From Cyanophora paradoxa (Eukaryota > Glaucocystophyceae > Cyanophorales > Cyanophoraceae), in NCBI GenBank assembly GCA_004431415.1, contig QPMI01000122.1, positions 62,001-126,000 of the forward strand: a stretch of DNA of 64,000 nt, read 5' to 3'. Below the pieces are notes generated by a model. That model saw nothing but the letters and a program-made list of their open reading frames with translations, did no database searches and had not been told where the DNA came from. Below are positions 33,563-43,643 of this stretch, piece by piece. Both the position numbers and the translations under genes were made by a program. Every line of letters starts with the position of its first letter. Positions within the stretch are counted from its first letter, which is position 1.

Positions 33563-34275
33563 TCAGATGGCAGTCTTGTTCATGAACTTCTTCTTGCTGA
33601 AGGCCATCCAGTGCTTGTTGGGCTGGCCCGTCGCAAAGACCAGGTCCGCCACCCGCCGCGAGCACTCCTGCCGCACCTGCCGCGCGTACTCCCGGAACAG
33701 GTCTGCGCCCCCGCGTCGCCACGCGGCGCGGCTGGGCGCGCTGGCGGCCGCCGGGCGCGTCGAGCGCACCGCCCTCCGCGGGGTCGGCGGGGTCGGAGAA
33801 GAGGCCGCCGAAGGGGAATCCGGGCTGCCCGGGGATCGGGAACTCCTGCAGGGCGAAGACGTTCACGGCCTGCGCGGGGCGGGGGTTGGCTCGGCAGCGG
33901 CGAGGGGGGCCGAGCTCGGGCGGGCCTTGTGGGCCTTGTCCTTCGTGTCGCATCCCTCCATCTTCTTCAGGCAGATGTTGATGAAGAGCGTGAGGTACAT
34001 GAGGAGCCTGTCCGCCGGGCCCTCGATCGAAAAAGTGCGAAACATGATGTTGGGGCGGAAGAGGTCGATGGCCTCGTCGATGATGTCCGGCTTGTCTGCG
34101 CGCCCGCCGTTAGCTACGCCGCTCCAGCGTGCGCCGCGGCGCACGCGCCTGGGTCCGCGATGTTCGCCCGCTGCCCGCTCTTAACGACGACCGAGTTGCC
34201 GAGCTTCAGCGGGAGCAGCAGGCAGCCGCACGCCTGCTTCGCCTGCACGGCGTTGAAGCTACTGTGGTAGACCAT
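33563..34275 (-). CDS. ARPC3: Arp2/3 complex subunit 3 (p21-Arc)
   Basis: ARPC3 is the 21-kDa subunit of the Arp2/3 complex that nucleates branched actin filaments. The start ATG at 34275 gives MVYHSSFN, matching the family's M-P-A-Y-H-S-S opening. Then LPLKLGNSVVV, DKPDIIDEAIDLFRPNIMF, ADRLLMYLTLFINICLKKME, FALQEFPIPGQPGFPFGGLF, LFREYARQVRQECSRRV and WMAFSKKKFMNKTAI, with TGA at 33563. These correspond one-to-one with human ARPC3 blocks, so the gene is complete at about 170 residues. Four exons; at least two of the introns have GC donors (33925 and the first intron near 34155). The adjacent minus-strand coiled-coil gene ends only 285 bp upstream. Confidence 0.93.
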
Positions 34276-34559
34276 CAATGGCGGTCTGCGCTGCTGCGCC
34301 CCTGTCCTCGACGCGTCGTTTCAAAAAAACGAGCTGGCCAGGCGCCGCGCGAGATGCTGGCTGCGCCTACGCGATGCGATGGACCCTTCGGACGTGCTGG
34401 TGCAGCGGCCGTTCGAGTCGGCGGCAGCTATTAGATAGAGTGTACCCCTCCCGGCCCTTCCGTCAGGCAGCACAGCGACCGCCACGGGATATGTACAGCA
34501 GATTCTATCCCGTGACAGAGCGTACACTTGCCCACAGTCTGCGGCGGGCCACCCCCGCG

Positions 34560-37500
34560 CTACCCCCCGCCCCTGAGGGCCGCGACCTGGCGGTGGAAGA
34601 CGGGGCGCGGGGGGCTCGCGAGGAGCGGCGTGGAGGCGCCGGACACGGCGGCGGAGGAGGGCCGGCCCGGGGAGATGACGCCGTGGGGGGGCACGCCAAC
34701 CGCCGCCCCCGCGACCACCTGTCGGGCCAGGCGCCTCAGCGGCGCCTCGACGCGAGTCGGGAAGGGCGCGGGGCGGGGCGGGCGGGCGGGCCTGCTTGCG
34801 GAGGGCGGTGAACTGGGCCTCGACGCCCTCGAGGTGGCGGCGCTGCTTCTCGGCCTCCGCGGCGCGCGCCTTGACCGCCTCGGCCAGCACCGCGTGCAGC
34901 TGCTCCCGCTCCGCCTCCGCCGCCTCCAGCGCCCGCCGCTCCCGGAGCCGCTCCTCCATCGCCGCCCGCAGCTCCTCGCGGAAGGTCGCCCGCCGCTGCG
35001 CCGCGCGGCACGCCGCCAGCCGCGGCTCCCCCGCGAACTCCGCCTCGTAGAGCTCCTCCAGGTCTTTCCCCGTCACCTGCACCTGCTCCCCAGCCCCGCC
35101 CGTCAGCCGGCCGGGGCGGGCGGGCCGGGGCGGGGCGGCCTGGAGCTCGGCGACGAGGGCCTGGACGCGGGCCGGCTCGAGGCGGCGGGCGAGGCGGAGG
35201 AGCGCCCGTACCAGCCGCCCGCCTGCGCCGCCTCCCGCCACGCACGGAACGCCCGCGCCCGCCTCCGGAACTGCACCACCGCCAGCACCTGCCCCGCCCC
35301 GGCCCCGCCCCGCTCGCGCCGGAGCGGACGAGGCGAGGGGGGAAGGGAGGGGCGGGGGGCGGGCCTGGGCGGCGGCGGCCTGCTCGGCGACGGCGGCGAG
35401 CTCGGCGCGGCGGAGGGCCTCCACCTCGTCCCGCACCTCCGCCACCCGCGCCGCCAGCTCCCCGTCGTGCCGCAGCCGCCACGCCCGCGTCCCTCCCGCC
35501 ACGCCCGCAGCGCCCCCCGCATCGCGCTGTCGCCCCGCGCCCTCAGCCGCCGCGCGCGGCGGGGCGGGGCGGGGCCGACGGATCGACCCGGTGCGCACTT
35601 CTCGCGGGCGACGCGGCGGAGGCGGGCGGTGAGGCGGGCGTGGCGCGCGGCGGCGCGGGCGCCCTCGCGCCACTCGTCGAACGCCGCCCGCACCGCCGCC
35701 AGCTCCCGCCTGCGCCGCCGCGTCGGGGGCGGAGGGGGCGGGGGCGGGGCGGGGGCGGACCGGCGGAGGAGGGTGCAGCCGACCTGGCGGTGGGCGCGCT
35801 GCTCCCGGAAGGTCCCCGCATCGCCCCGAACGCGTCCTGCGCCCCGCGCGCCCCCGTGAGGCGCCGGGGCGGGCGGGCGGGCGAGGGGCGGGGGCGCGCG
35901 GGGCGCACAGAGAGGAGGCGGCGGCGCTGCGTGCGGGCGACGACGGCGCAGAGGCGGCGGCGGTCGGCCCCGCAGGCGCCCACAGCCGCAGCGCCGCGAG
36001 GGCCGCCGCGAGGCCCCGCCGCGCCCGCCGCGCGTTCATCTCCGCCACGCGCCCCTCGATGCGCAGCTTGCGCCGCACCACGTCCCGCCACGCCCGGAAC
36101 GACTGCCCCGGCGTCAGCCGGCGCCGGCGCCCGCGGGGGCCCCGGGGCGGGGCGGACGAAGGCGGCGGTGCAGTGGAGAGCGAAGGCGCGCTGCGTCTCG
36201 CCCCAGCGCTGCACCGCCGCGCCCCGCTGCCGCAGCTGCCCAACCCCCGCGCGCTCAGCGGGGCTCAGGGGGGCGGGGCGGGGCGGGGCGGGGCGGACGA
36301 GGCGGTCGGCGCGGGTGGCGACGGCGGCGTGGCGGGCCTCGGCGGCCTGCGCGGCGGCCTCGGCGTCGACCCGCAGCTGCGCGATCGTGCGGACGCCCCC
36401 GAGTTCTGCCGCTCCAGCCGCGCCGCCTCCGCCGTCGCCGCCGCCAGCCGCCCGAGAGCTCCTGGCCCGAGGCCCGCAGCGCCCGCGCCTCCGCCTCGGA
36501 GGCCGCCGCGCGCTCGCGCAGGCTGGCGGCCTCGGAGCGGGCGTCGGCGAGGGCGCGCTCGGCCCTGGCGCGCCCCGCCGACTCGGACTCGAGCTCGGAG
36601 GAGAGGCGCTCGACGTCGGCGCGGAGGGCGGCGCGCTCGGCGAGGAGCGCCGCCGCCTGCTCGCGCAGCGCCTCCAGGTGCTCCCGCATCTTCCCGCCCG
36701 CCTCCGACTCGGCCTCCGCCGTCGCCCGCATGGAGGCGTAGTGCCGCTCGAGGTGCGTCTTGAGCGACGCCGTCGCCTCGAGCTCGCTCTGCGCCTCCCG
36801 CAGCCGCCGCTGCGTCTCGTGCAGCTCCGCCCGCAGCGCCCCCGCCGCCTCCGCCTCCCGGTCCCGCCCCTCCAGCGCCCCCTGCAGCTCCCGCCGCAGC
36901 CGCGCCCCTCCGCCTCCAGCCGCGCCGCGCGGGCCGTCTCCGCCTCCAGGCGCCCGCCGAGGTCGGCCGCCTCGGCGCGCAGGCGGTCCGCCGCCTGCTG
37001 CTCCTCCTCCATCACCGTGCGCGCCGCCTCCGCCTCGGCCGTCAGGCGCTCCTTGGCCGCCTCCAGGCCGCCCCGCAGCCGCAGCTCGGCGTCCAGGCGC
37101 CAGCGCAGCTTCCCGATCTCCGCCTCCAGCGACTGGCACCACTCCTGCGCCACCTGCCGTGCCTGCCGGCCCCCGCGCGCCCGCCCCGCGTCGGCGGCCC
37201 GCCGCGGCAGCGCCAGGCGGCCGCGCCCCGCGCACCTTGACCTCGCACTCGAGCTGGTTGCGCAGGAAGGCCTCGTTCAGGGGGCCCGAGGCGCCCGCCT
37301 GGAAGAGGCTCATGCTCACGCCCGACGCGTCCAGCTGCGGCTCCTCCTTCCCCATGCGCGCCTTCTCGCAGTCCTCGATCGTCCTGCGCGGGCGCGGCTC
37401 AGCGGCGGCCCCGCCCGCCCGCGTCGTCCCCGCGCCCGGCGAGCTCCCGCAGCGATCCCGTCACTCACTCGATGAGCTTTTCGATTGCATCGAATCGGGT

Positions 37501-37827
37501 GGACTCGTCCCCCTCGTAAAGGCTCTTCTCCAGGTCCTCCTTCAGCGCCGCGCGCACGGGCGGCGTCGCCGCGATGATGCTGGACAGGAGCTGGAAGGCC
37601 CTCTCGGCTTGCTGCGAGGCGCTCGCTTCTGAGGAGCCCAAGCCGGACCCCCAGCTATGCGGGGCGACTCACCTCATCAGCCACCTCCTTGCTCGTCGCG
37701 CGCTGGAGCAGCACGTCGAGCGGTCTGAGCAAACCCCCCGCGTGAGCAAGCGCGATAGCAGTGCAAGAAGGGGAGCCCCGAACCCTGTGGCCGCTGGCCT
37801 CGCGGACGTGCCCGCAGAGGCGACCAT
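34560..37827 (-). CDS. Coiled-coil protein with Sfi1-like FxxWR repeats
   Basis: Start ATG 37827 (MVASAGTSARPAATG) joins to PLDVLLQRATSKEVADE, then AERAFQLLSSIIAATPPV, DEDCEKAR-like linker and MGKEEPQLDASGVSMSLFQ. A long Glu/Arg/Ala/Leu coiled coil follows (about 37150-36290). The second half has spaced tryptophan motifs: VQRWGETQRAFALH (about 36200), SFRAWRDVVRRK (about 36095), AAFDEWREGARAAARHARL (about 35675), ALRAWREG (about 35500) and AFRAWREAA (about 35250). FxxWR/K spacing is the hallmark of Sfi1-type centrin-binding repeats of centrosome and basal-body proteins; that role is inferred. The tail is VVAGAAVGVPPHG...ALRGGG with TAG at 34560-34562. The frame is broken three times at G-runs (36901-36910, 36448-36453, 36396-36400), each needing one more G. 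The last intron has a GC donor (34791). Confidence 0.6.
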
Positions 37828-37988
37828 GGCCCGGGGCGGTCCGCGAGCTAGTTTTTAGACTCAGTAGATCCCGCAGATGCAGGCGGAACGCTTATCGGGC
37901 CACTGGCGTCGTCTTCAGCGGCTAGTTGAGAGTTTTGCGGTAGCCCCCCAATAACTGCCCTGGTCTGCCCACGAAGAGCAGCGCGAAG

Positions 37989-40497
37989 ATGGGCACGCGC
38001 AGCGCGCTCCTGGCGCTGCTGGCGTACGCGCTAGCTTTCTCCATCGTCGGTGAGGGCCCCCGGCCGGCGGTTCGAACCGCGCACATCCGCTGCGGCTAAC
38101 GCACCGCCTTCGCGCGGCCGCAGGCGCGGCGGAAGAGAACTCGCTTATTGCCGATGCGGGTCGCAACATGGCGGTCACGCTTCCGGCCGAGAGCGTGAAG
38201 CTGTACGGGAACGGCGGCTACGGCCCCGGCTTCCACGGCGAGGGGATGGAGTACCGCTGGGAGCAGGCGAGCGGGCCTGCCGTGCAGGCACAGGGCACGA
38301 ACGCGCGGCAGCTCGTCCTCTTCCCCGTGGAGCCTGGCCGCTACGTCTTCCGGCTAACGGTTGTGGACCCCGAGAACGACAACGCCGCCTCCGACATGGT
38401 CGAGGTCGTCGTGACGGGCGGTGCGGCCGGCCGGGCGCGCGTGCGCCGCCGCCGCGGGCCCGGGTTGAGCGGGCGCCGGCAGAGAGCGGGGCGCCGGAGG
38501 TCGACGCCGGTCGCGACGTGACGGTTGTGCTGCCCACCAAGTCCGTGCAGCTCGTCGGCCAGGCCCGCGACCCCAACAGTGCGCCCCGCCGCCCCTTCCA
38601 CGCGCCGGGGCGCCGCCGAGCGGGCCGGCAGCGCCGATGACGTACCTGTGGAAGTTCGAGAAGGGCCCCGGGCTGGTCGGCCTCGCCGGCAAGGAGTCCC
38701 GCACCCTCCAGGCGCGCCCGCCCCGTGCCCCGCGCCCCACCCGCCCCGGGCCCGCCCCGCCGATCTTGCGCGGTCCGACCCGGCGCGCCCGCCCCGCAGG
38801 TCATGTTCGTCAACCCGGTCGAGGGGTGCGGCCCGCCCGCCCGCCCCGCTCCTCCCGCCCCGCCCGCCCCCCGCCGGAGCCGACGCGGCGGCGGGCCGGC
38901 GTGCGGGGCGCAGGGTGTACGAGTTCTCGTTCACGGCGACGGACGCGACGGGCCTGGCCTCCACCGACACCGTCAACGTCGTCCTCCAGCAGTGTACGGC
39001 CCCGCGCCGCCCCCTCCGCCACCGGGCCCGCCCCGCCGCGCCCTGCCGCGCCCTGACGCGGCGGCGGGGCGCAGCGAACCGGGCGCCGAGCATCGTGCCG
39101 GCGGCGGCGGTGACGATCATGTGGCCGCAGAACGAGGTGCAGCTCTCCGTGGAGGCGTCGGACGAGGACGGGCGCGTCGCCTCGTACGCGTGGCGCCAGG
39201 TCGAGGGGCCCCCCGCCGAGATCGCCGGCGCCGACTCCCCCACCGCCTCCATCCGCCTCCCCCGCACCGTCCGCCCCGCCCCGCGCCCCGCCGGCGTTCA
39301 GGAGCGTTCGGGCGCTGATGGGGGCCCGGGGGCAGGGGAGCTACGCGTTCAACGTGACGGTGACGGACAACAACGGCGCCTCCGCCGAGGAGTCCTTCCC
39401 CGTCTTCTGCGGCCAGCGTCCGCCCCGCCCCGCCCCGAACCCTCGCCTCCGCCGCTGCTGAAGGGGGCCCCCACTTGCGCAGCGCCGGCGGTGGTGCTGC
39501 AGCCGGACGTGTACGTGATCTGGCCGCAGGACAGCGTGAAGCTGGTGGCCCAGGTCAACGGCGCGGCGGCCGGCACCGAGTACCTCTGGCGCGTCGAGTC
39601 GGGCCCGAGCGTCGTGGGCCTGGGCGGCAAGTTCTCGCCCACGCTCGACGTCTTCAAGCTGGTGCGGGGCACGTACGAGTTCAGCCTGACGGCGACGGAC
39701 AAGGCGGGGATGAGCACGAGCGCCCGCACCACCGTCCGCGTCGTCGAGCGTGCGCCCCCCGCCGCTTCCCGCCCCCGCCGCCGGCGCGCGTTTTCCGGGC
39801 TGACGATGGCGGGGGCGCCCCGGGCAGAGCTGCTGCGGCCGCGCGTCTCGGCGGGGCCCGACGTGGACCTGCCGTACCCGCAGAACTCGGTGCAGCTGCA
39901 GGCGCGGGCGAGCGACGAGGACGGGCGCGTGTCGCGCATCGAGTGGGCGATCGAGGGCGGGCCGGCCGGCAAGGTCAAGATCGCGGGGCGGGACTCCCCC
40001 GTCCTCACCGTCGCCGACCTCGCCCAGGGCACCTACCTCTTCTCCGTCACCGGTAACCCCCCTTCCGCTCCGCCCCTCCCCCCGCCCCGCCCCGGCCGAG
40101 CGGGCGGCGCGCAGTGTGGGACGACATGGCGCTGAACGCGACGGACGAGGTGCTCGTGCGCGTGCGGGACGCCCGCGGCGAGGTCGCCCCGCTCCAGTCC
40201 CGCCGCTCCGCCCCGGGCGCCGACGAGGCGACCGGGCCCCGCGTCGGCCGCGCCGGCACCGTCCTCGTCATCGTCCTCTGCGCCGTCCTCGGCCTCGGCG
40301 CCGCCGCCTGCGTCGGCGTCTTCTTCTGGGAGCGCCGCCGCCGCGCCCAGGAGGAGGCCCGCATGCAGGCGCAGCGCGCCGGCGCCATGCCGCCGCTCGG
40401 GCGGCGCGGCCCCGGGGCCAAGCCGACCTCCCCGGGCCCCGTCTCCGCCAAGGAGGCCACCAGCTACAAGCCCTTCACCTTCTTCGACAACCTGTAG
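37989..40497 (+). CDS. Type I membrane protein with five PKD repeats (KIAA0319-like)
   Basis: ATG 37989 starts a classic signal peptide (MGTRSALLALLAYALAFSIV). Five PKD/Ig-like repeats follow, each opening with a D-x-x-x-x-L-P or W-P-Q-x-x-V-x-L motif and closing with G-x-Y-x-F-x-x-x-V/A-x-D: about 38150-38420, 38500-38990, 39080-39410, 39490-39750 and 39835-40160. A single transmembrane helix (VLVIVLCAVLGLGAAACVGV, about 40262-40325) is followed by WERRRRAQEEAR and a short cytosolic tail ending YKPFTFFDNL, TAG at 40495-40497. This is the layout of KIAA0319-type PKD proteins, which act at the cell surface in adhesion, signalling or trafficking in animals; the role here is unknown. Each repeat is split by short C-rich introns. 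It is divergent from the Sfi1-like gene. Confidence 0.8.
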
Positions 40498-40682
40498 CCC
40501 GGGGGGCCCCGCAGGCCCCGTCCACCCCCTTCCCCGCCCCCACTCTGCCCCCACCCACACCCCTTCCTCTCCCCGCTCCGCCCCCACCCCGCGTGCTTGG
40601 TCAACAGTGGTTTCATTCGTGCACGAGAGCGATAGTTGCGCGCGCGGCTCCCGGCGGCTCCCGGGGAGCGGCGGGGAAGGGC

Positions 40683-43283
40683 TCAGCGGGCGGCGCGGGC
40701 GGCGGCGGCGGCGGCGGGGTCGCCGGCAGAGGCCGTCCGCTCCGGCTTCGAGTTGCGGAAGTGCAGCTTGGACTCGTAGTACGCGATCACCTTCATCGGG
40801 TCCCGCTGCACGCTGGCGTCAGGGCGGACGCGGGGCGACAAGACGGGCGCGGGGCGGCGGGCGCTGTGACGGGCCTTGGCGACGTGGAGGGAGGGAAGGG
40901 CCTCCTGGCGGGTGCTGCCGTCTGCCAAAGTGTACTTGACGACCAGGTTGATGGTGCCGTCGGGCCCCTTGCGCGCCGTCACGATCTCCGTGATGCTCGA
41001 GTCACTCCCCAGCTCCTGCGCACGGCCCCGCCCGCATCGGACCCGCGTCCCTCCGGCCCGGCCCGGCGTGTCGCGCACGGGGTGCTCGAAGGTGGGGGCC
41101 GTCTGGACGGAGGTCGAGCGCAGGTTGTTGGACTTCTCGAGGCTCGTGCCGCTGATCGAGTTCGGCTCCGGGGCGCCGTCGCCCCCCGTCACGTCGAAGA
41201 CGACGTCCCCGCCGCGGGCGGTGTTGTCTACGGCCGCCCGCGGGGACTTGCCCTTGTCGATCATCACGCCCACGCTCCCCGCCGGCTCCAGGCTGCCCTC
41301 CTCCTCCGCCCGCGCCCCCCCCTCCGCCCCCTCCACCTTCACGCCGCCCGCCGGCGCGGGCGCAGGCGTCGAGTCCTCGCTGAAGATGTCTTTAACGAGG
41401 ATGGCCGTCCCCTCCGCCACGACCTGATCCTCGGCCGAGGGCGCCGGGGGCGCCGCCGCCGCCCGCTGCTGCTGCGCCTGCTGCCCCGCGCTGCCCGCCG
41501 TCTGCAGGCCAGCGGAAGGCACCGATTGCGGCGCCGCGCGGGCCGGCGCCTGCGGCGCAGGGCGGGCCGGCGCCTGCGGCTGGGGGATGGAGCTGTTGCG
41601 CTCGAGGGGCATGTTCGACTCGCCGACGACCTTGCCGCTCTCGTCCACCTCCCGCACGCGCGTGTGCTCCCCGAAGCTCACCTGCGCGCCGGCGAGGCGG
41701 TCAGTCTCGGGGCGCCCCGGGCCCCGCATGGCGGCCACGCCGCGCACCCGCGAGCCGCTGCCGGACTTGGTGAGGCTGGAGGAAGGGGTGAGGGGCGCCG
41801 CGGGGGCGGCGGGGGCGCCGGTGCCGTCTGCCTCCTCGAAGACGCCCTTCTCGCGCAGGTCCGGCAGGCCGCCCGCCTTGCCGCCCGCCTCCGCCGCCGC
41901 CGCCTCCGCCGCCGCCGGCTGCGCGCTGCCCGCGGCGGCCGCTGCGCCCGGCGCTCGGGCTCGAGCCTTCAAGTTCCGCGGGCCACCGCCGGCGGTGCCC
42001 CCGCCGAGGGCCGCCGGGGCCGAGGCGGAGGAGGTGACGGGTGCGGCAGGAGGGGAATCGCGGGTGTGGAGGGGACGGCGGGGGCCGAGGAGGCGGGGGC
42101 CTGGGCGGGCGCCGGGGCCGGGGCGGGCTCCGGGGCGGCGGGGGCGTGGGCGGGCGGGGCGGGCGTGAAGTCCTCCTCGGGGGCCGCCGCGTCGCGCATC
42201 TCCGCGTCCGCCTTCGCCTCCGGCCGCGCCTCCGCCCCGCGCCCTTCCTCGCCCTCCTCGCCCGTCTTCCGCCGCTTGCCGCGCTTGTCCGACAGGCCCT
42301 CCGACACGGGCTCCTGCGAGTCGCGGAGGCCGTGCCGCTTCCCCTCCTTCTTCTCCTCCTTCACCTTGCCCTCCTTCTCCTCCGTCTTGGCCTTGGGCGG
42401 CCGGCCGCGGCCCCGCTTCGCCGGCTGCGCCGGCTTCTCCTCCTTCTCGTCCTCCTCCGTCGCCCCCCCGTCCTCCTCCTCCTCTTTCGCCTTCTTCGCC
42501 TTCTCCTCGCGCTCCTTTGGCTTGGGCTTCGGCTTCTCGTCGTCCTCCGTCTCCTCATCGTCCTCCTCCTTCACATCCTTCTTCGACGCGCGCTTCGGCT
42601 TCTTCTCCTTCTCCTCCTCCTCCTCGGACGACCCCTTCTCGTCGTCGCTCGCCTCGGCCGTCTTCTTCCTCTTGTCCTTGCCCTTCTTCTCCTTCGACTC
42701 GTCATCACTTTCCGAGGCGCTCTCCTCGCCGCCGCTGGACGCGCCCTTGCTGCCACGCCTGCCCGTCTTGGTCGCGCCCTTCTCGGCCTTATCGGCCTTC
42801 TTCTTTTCCTTGAGGGCCTGCTGGAACTCCTTGAACACCTCCAGTTCTTTCACGTGCGACAGGGGCTCCCATGTGTTCGCCGATTCGGGCCAGCCCTCCC
42901 ACTTCACGAGGTACTTCTTCTGGCCCTACGCTCGGAGTGAGCGGCGAGCGGGAGGATCAAATGTCGCGCGTCCGAGTCAACCGATGCCGGCAGGCGACGC
43001 GGCTGCGAACCTTGACAGTTCTCACTTCCACGATTTTCTCGACGACGTACTCTGCCTCCTGCTCAGAATCGCTGTCGTCCGCATTCGACCCGCGCTTCCG
43101 CTTGCCAGTCTCCGCCGCTTTCTTTCCGCGGCCCCTCTGCAAGGGCGCAACGACTTGATAAGCGAGAGAGCTAACCGTACACGCGCGCTCGGGCAGATCG
43201 CTTGCCTTCGTCGGCTTCTCCTCGCCATCTGAGCCGGAATCCGACGCCGGATCCTCCTTTGATGCTTTCTTGCCTCTCGCCAT
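40683..43283 (-). CDS. HP1-like protein with chromo and chromoshadow domains
   Basis: Start ATG 43283 (MARGKKASKEDPASD). The chromodomain is split by one intron: EYVVEKIVEVRTVK then QKKYLVKWEGWPESANTWEP and LEVFKEFQQAL. It keeps the aromatic cage pattern (Y of EYVV, W of VKWEGW, and the following N-T-W-E-P) that binds methylated histone H3 tails in HP1 and Polycomb proteins. A linker of more than 400 residues, Lys/Glu-rich then Pro/Ala-rich, follows. Near the C-terminus ITEIVTARKGPDGTINLVVK, then a Leu/His-rich segment and PMKVIAYYESKLHFRN match a chromoshadow domain (the dimerisation module ending in xxVIxFYExxL). TGA at 40683. Such a domain pair defines HP1 heterochromatin proteins, but the linker is several times the usual length. 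The first intron (43205-43137) has a GC donor, GCAAGC. Confidence 0.85.
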
Positions 43284-43643
43284 GGTGTTTGTCCTGCGAA
43301 TCGCGCGCGTCAGACAAGGTTTGGTAACTGGCTCCGTTGAGCGCGTTCGCGGCGGGAAAGTCGAGAGGCGCCGAGGTTTCTAATGCGTTCGCTGGCTTCG
43401 AGCAGATAATAGGCCTTAAAGGAGCTTCGAGACGAATGCGGCCGCCGCGCACGCCCGGTGCCGGATCACCGCCGACGATGACAGCGGAGACCGGACGGAT
43501 GCCTAACGTAAAGCGCGTCTATCCGTATCACGTAGACGTAGGCCAGCACGCACACTCGCGCGAAGAAAGAACGCTTGCCGGGGGTGGACTACTGTGGGGG
43601 TAGAGTGCGTTCCTGGGGTCGAGGCCACAGCGGCGCAGGCGGG
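43284..43643. promoter_or_regulatory. Divergent intergenic region, HP1-like and PPR genes
   Basis: 360 bp between the two start codons. The right part (from about 43510) is duplicated upstream of the second PPR copy (about 53705). No motif is recognised. Confidence 0.4.
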
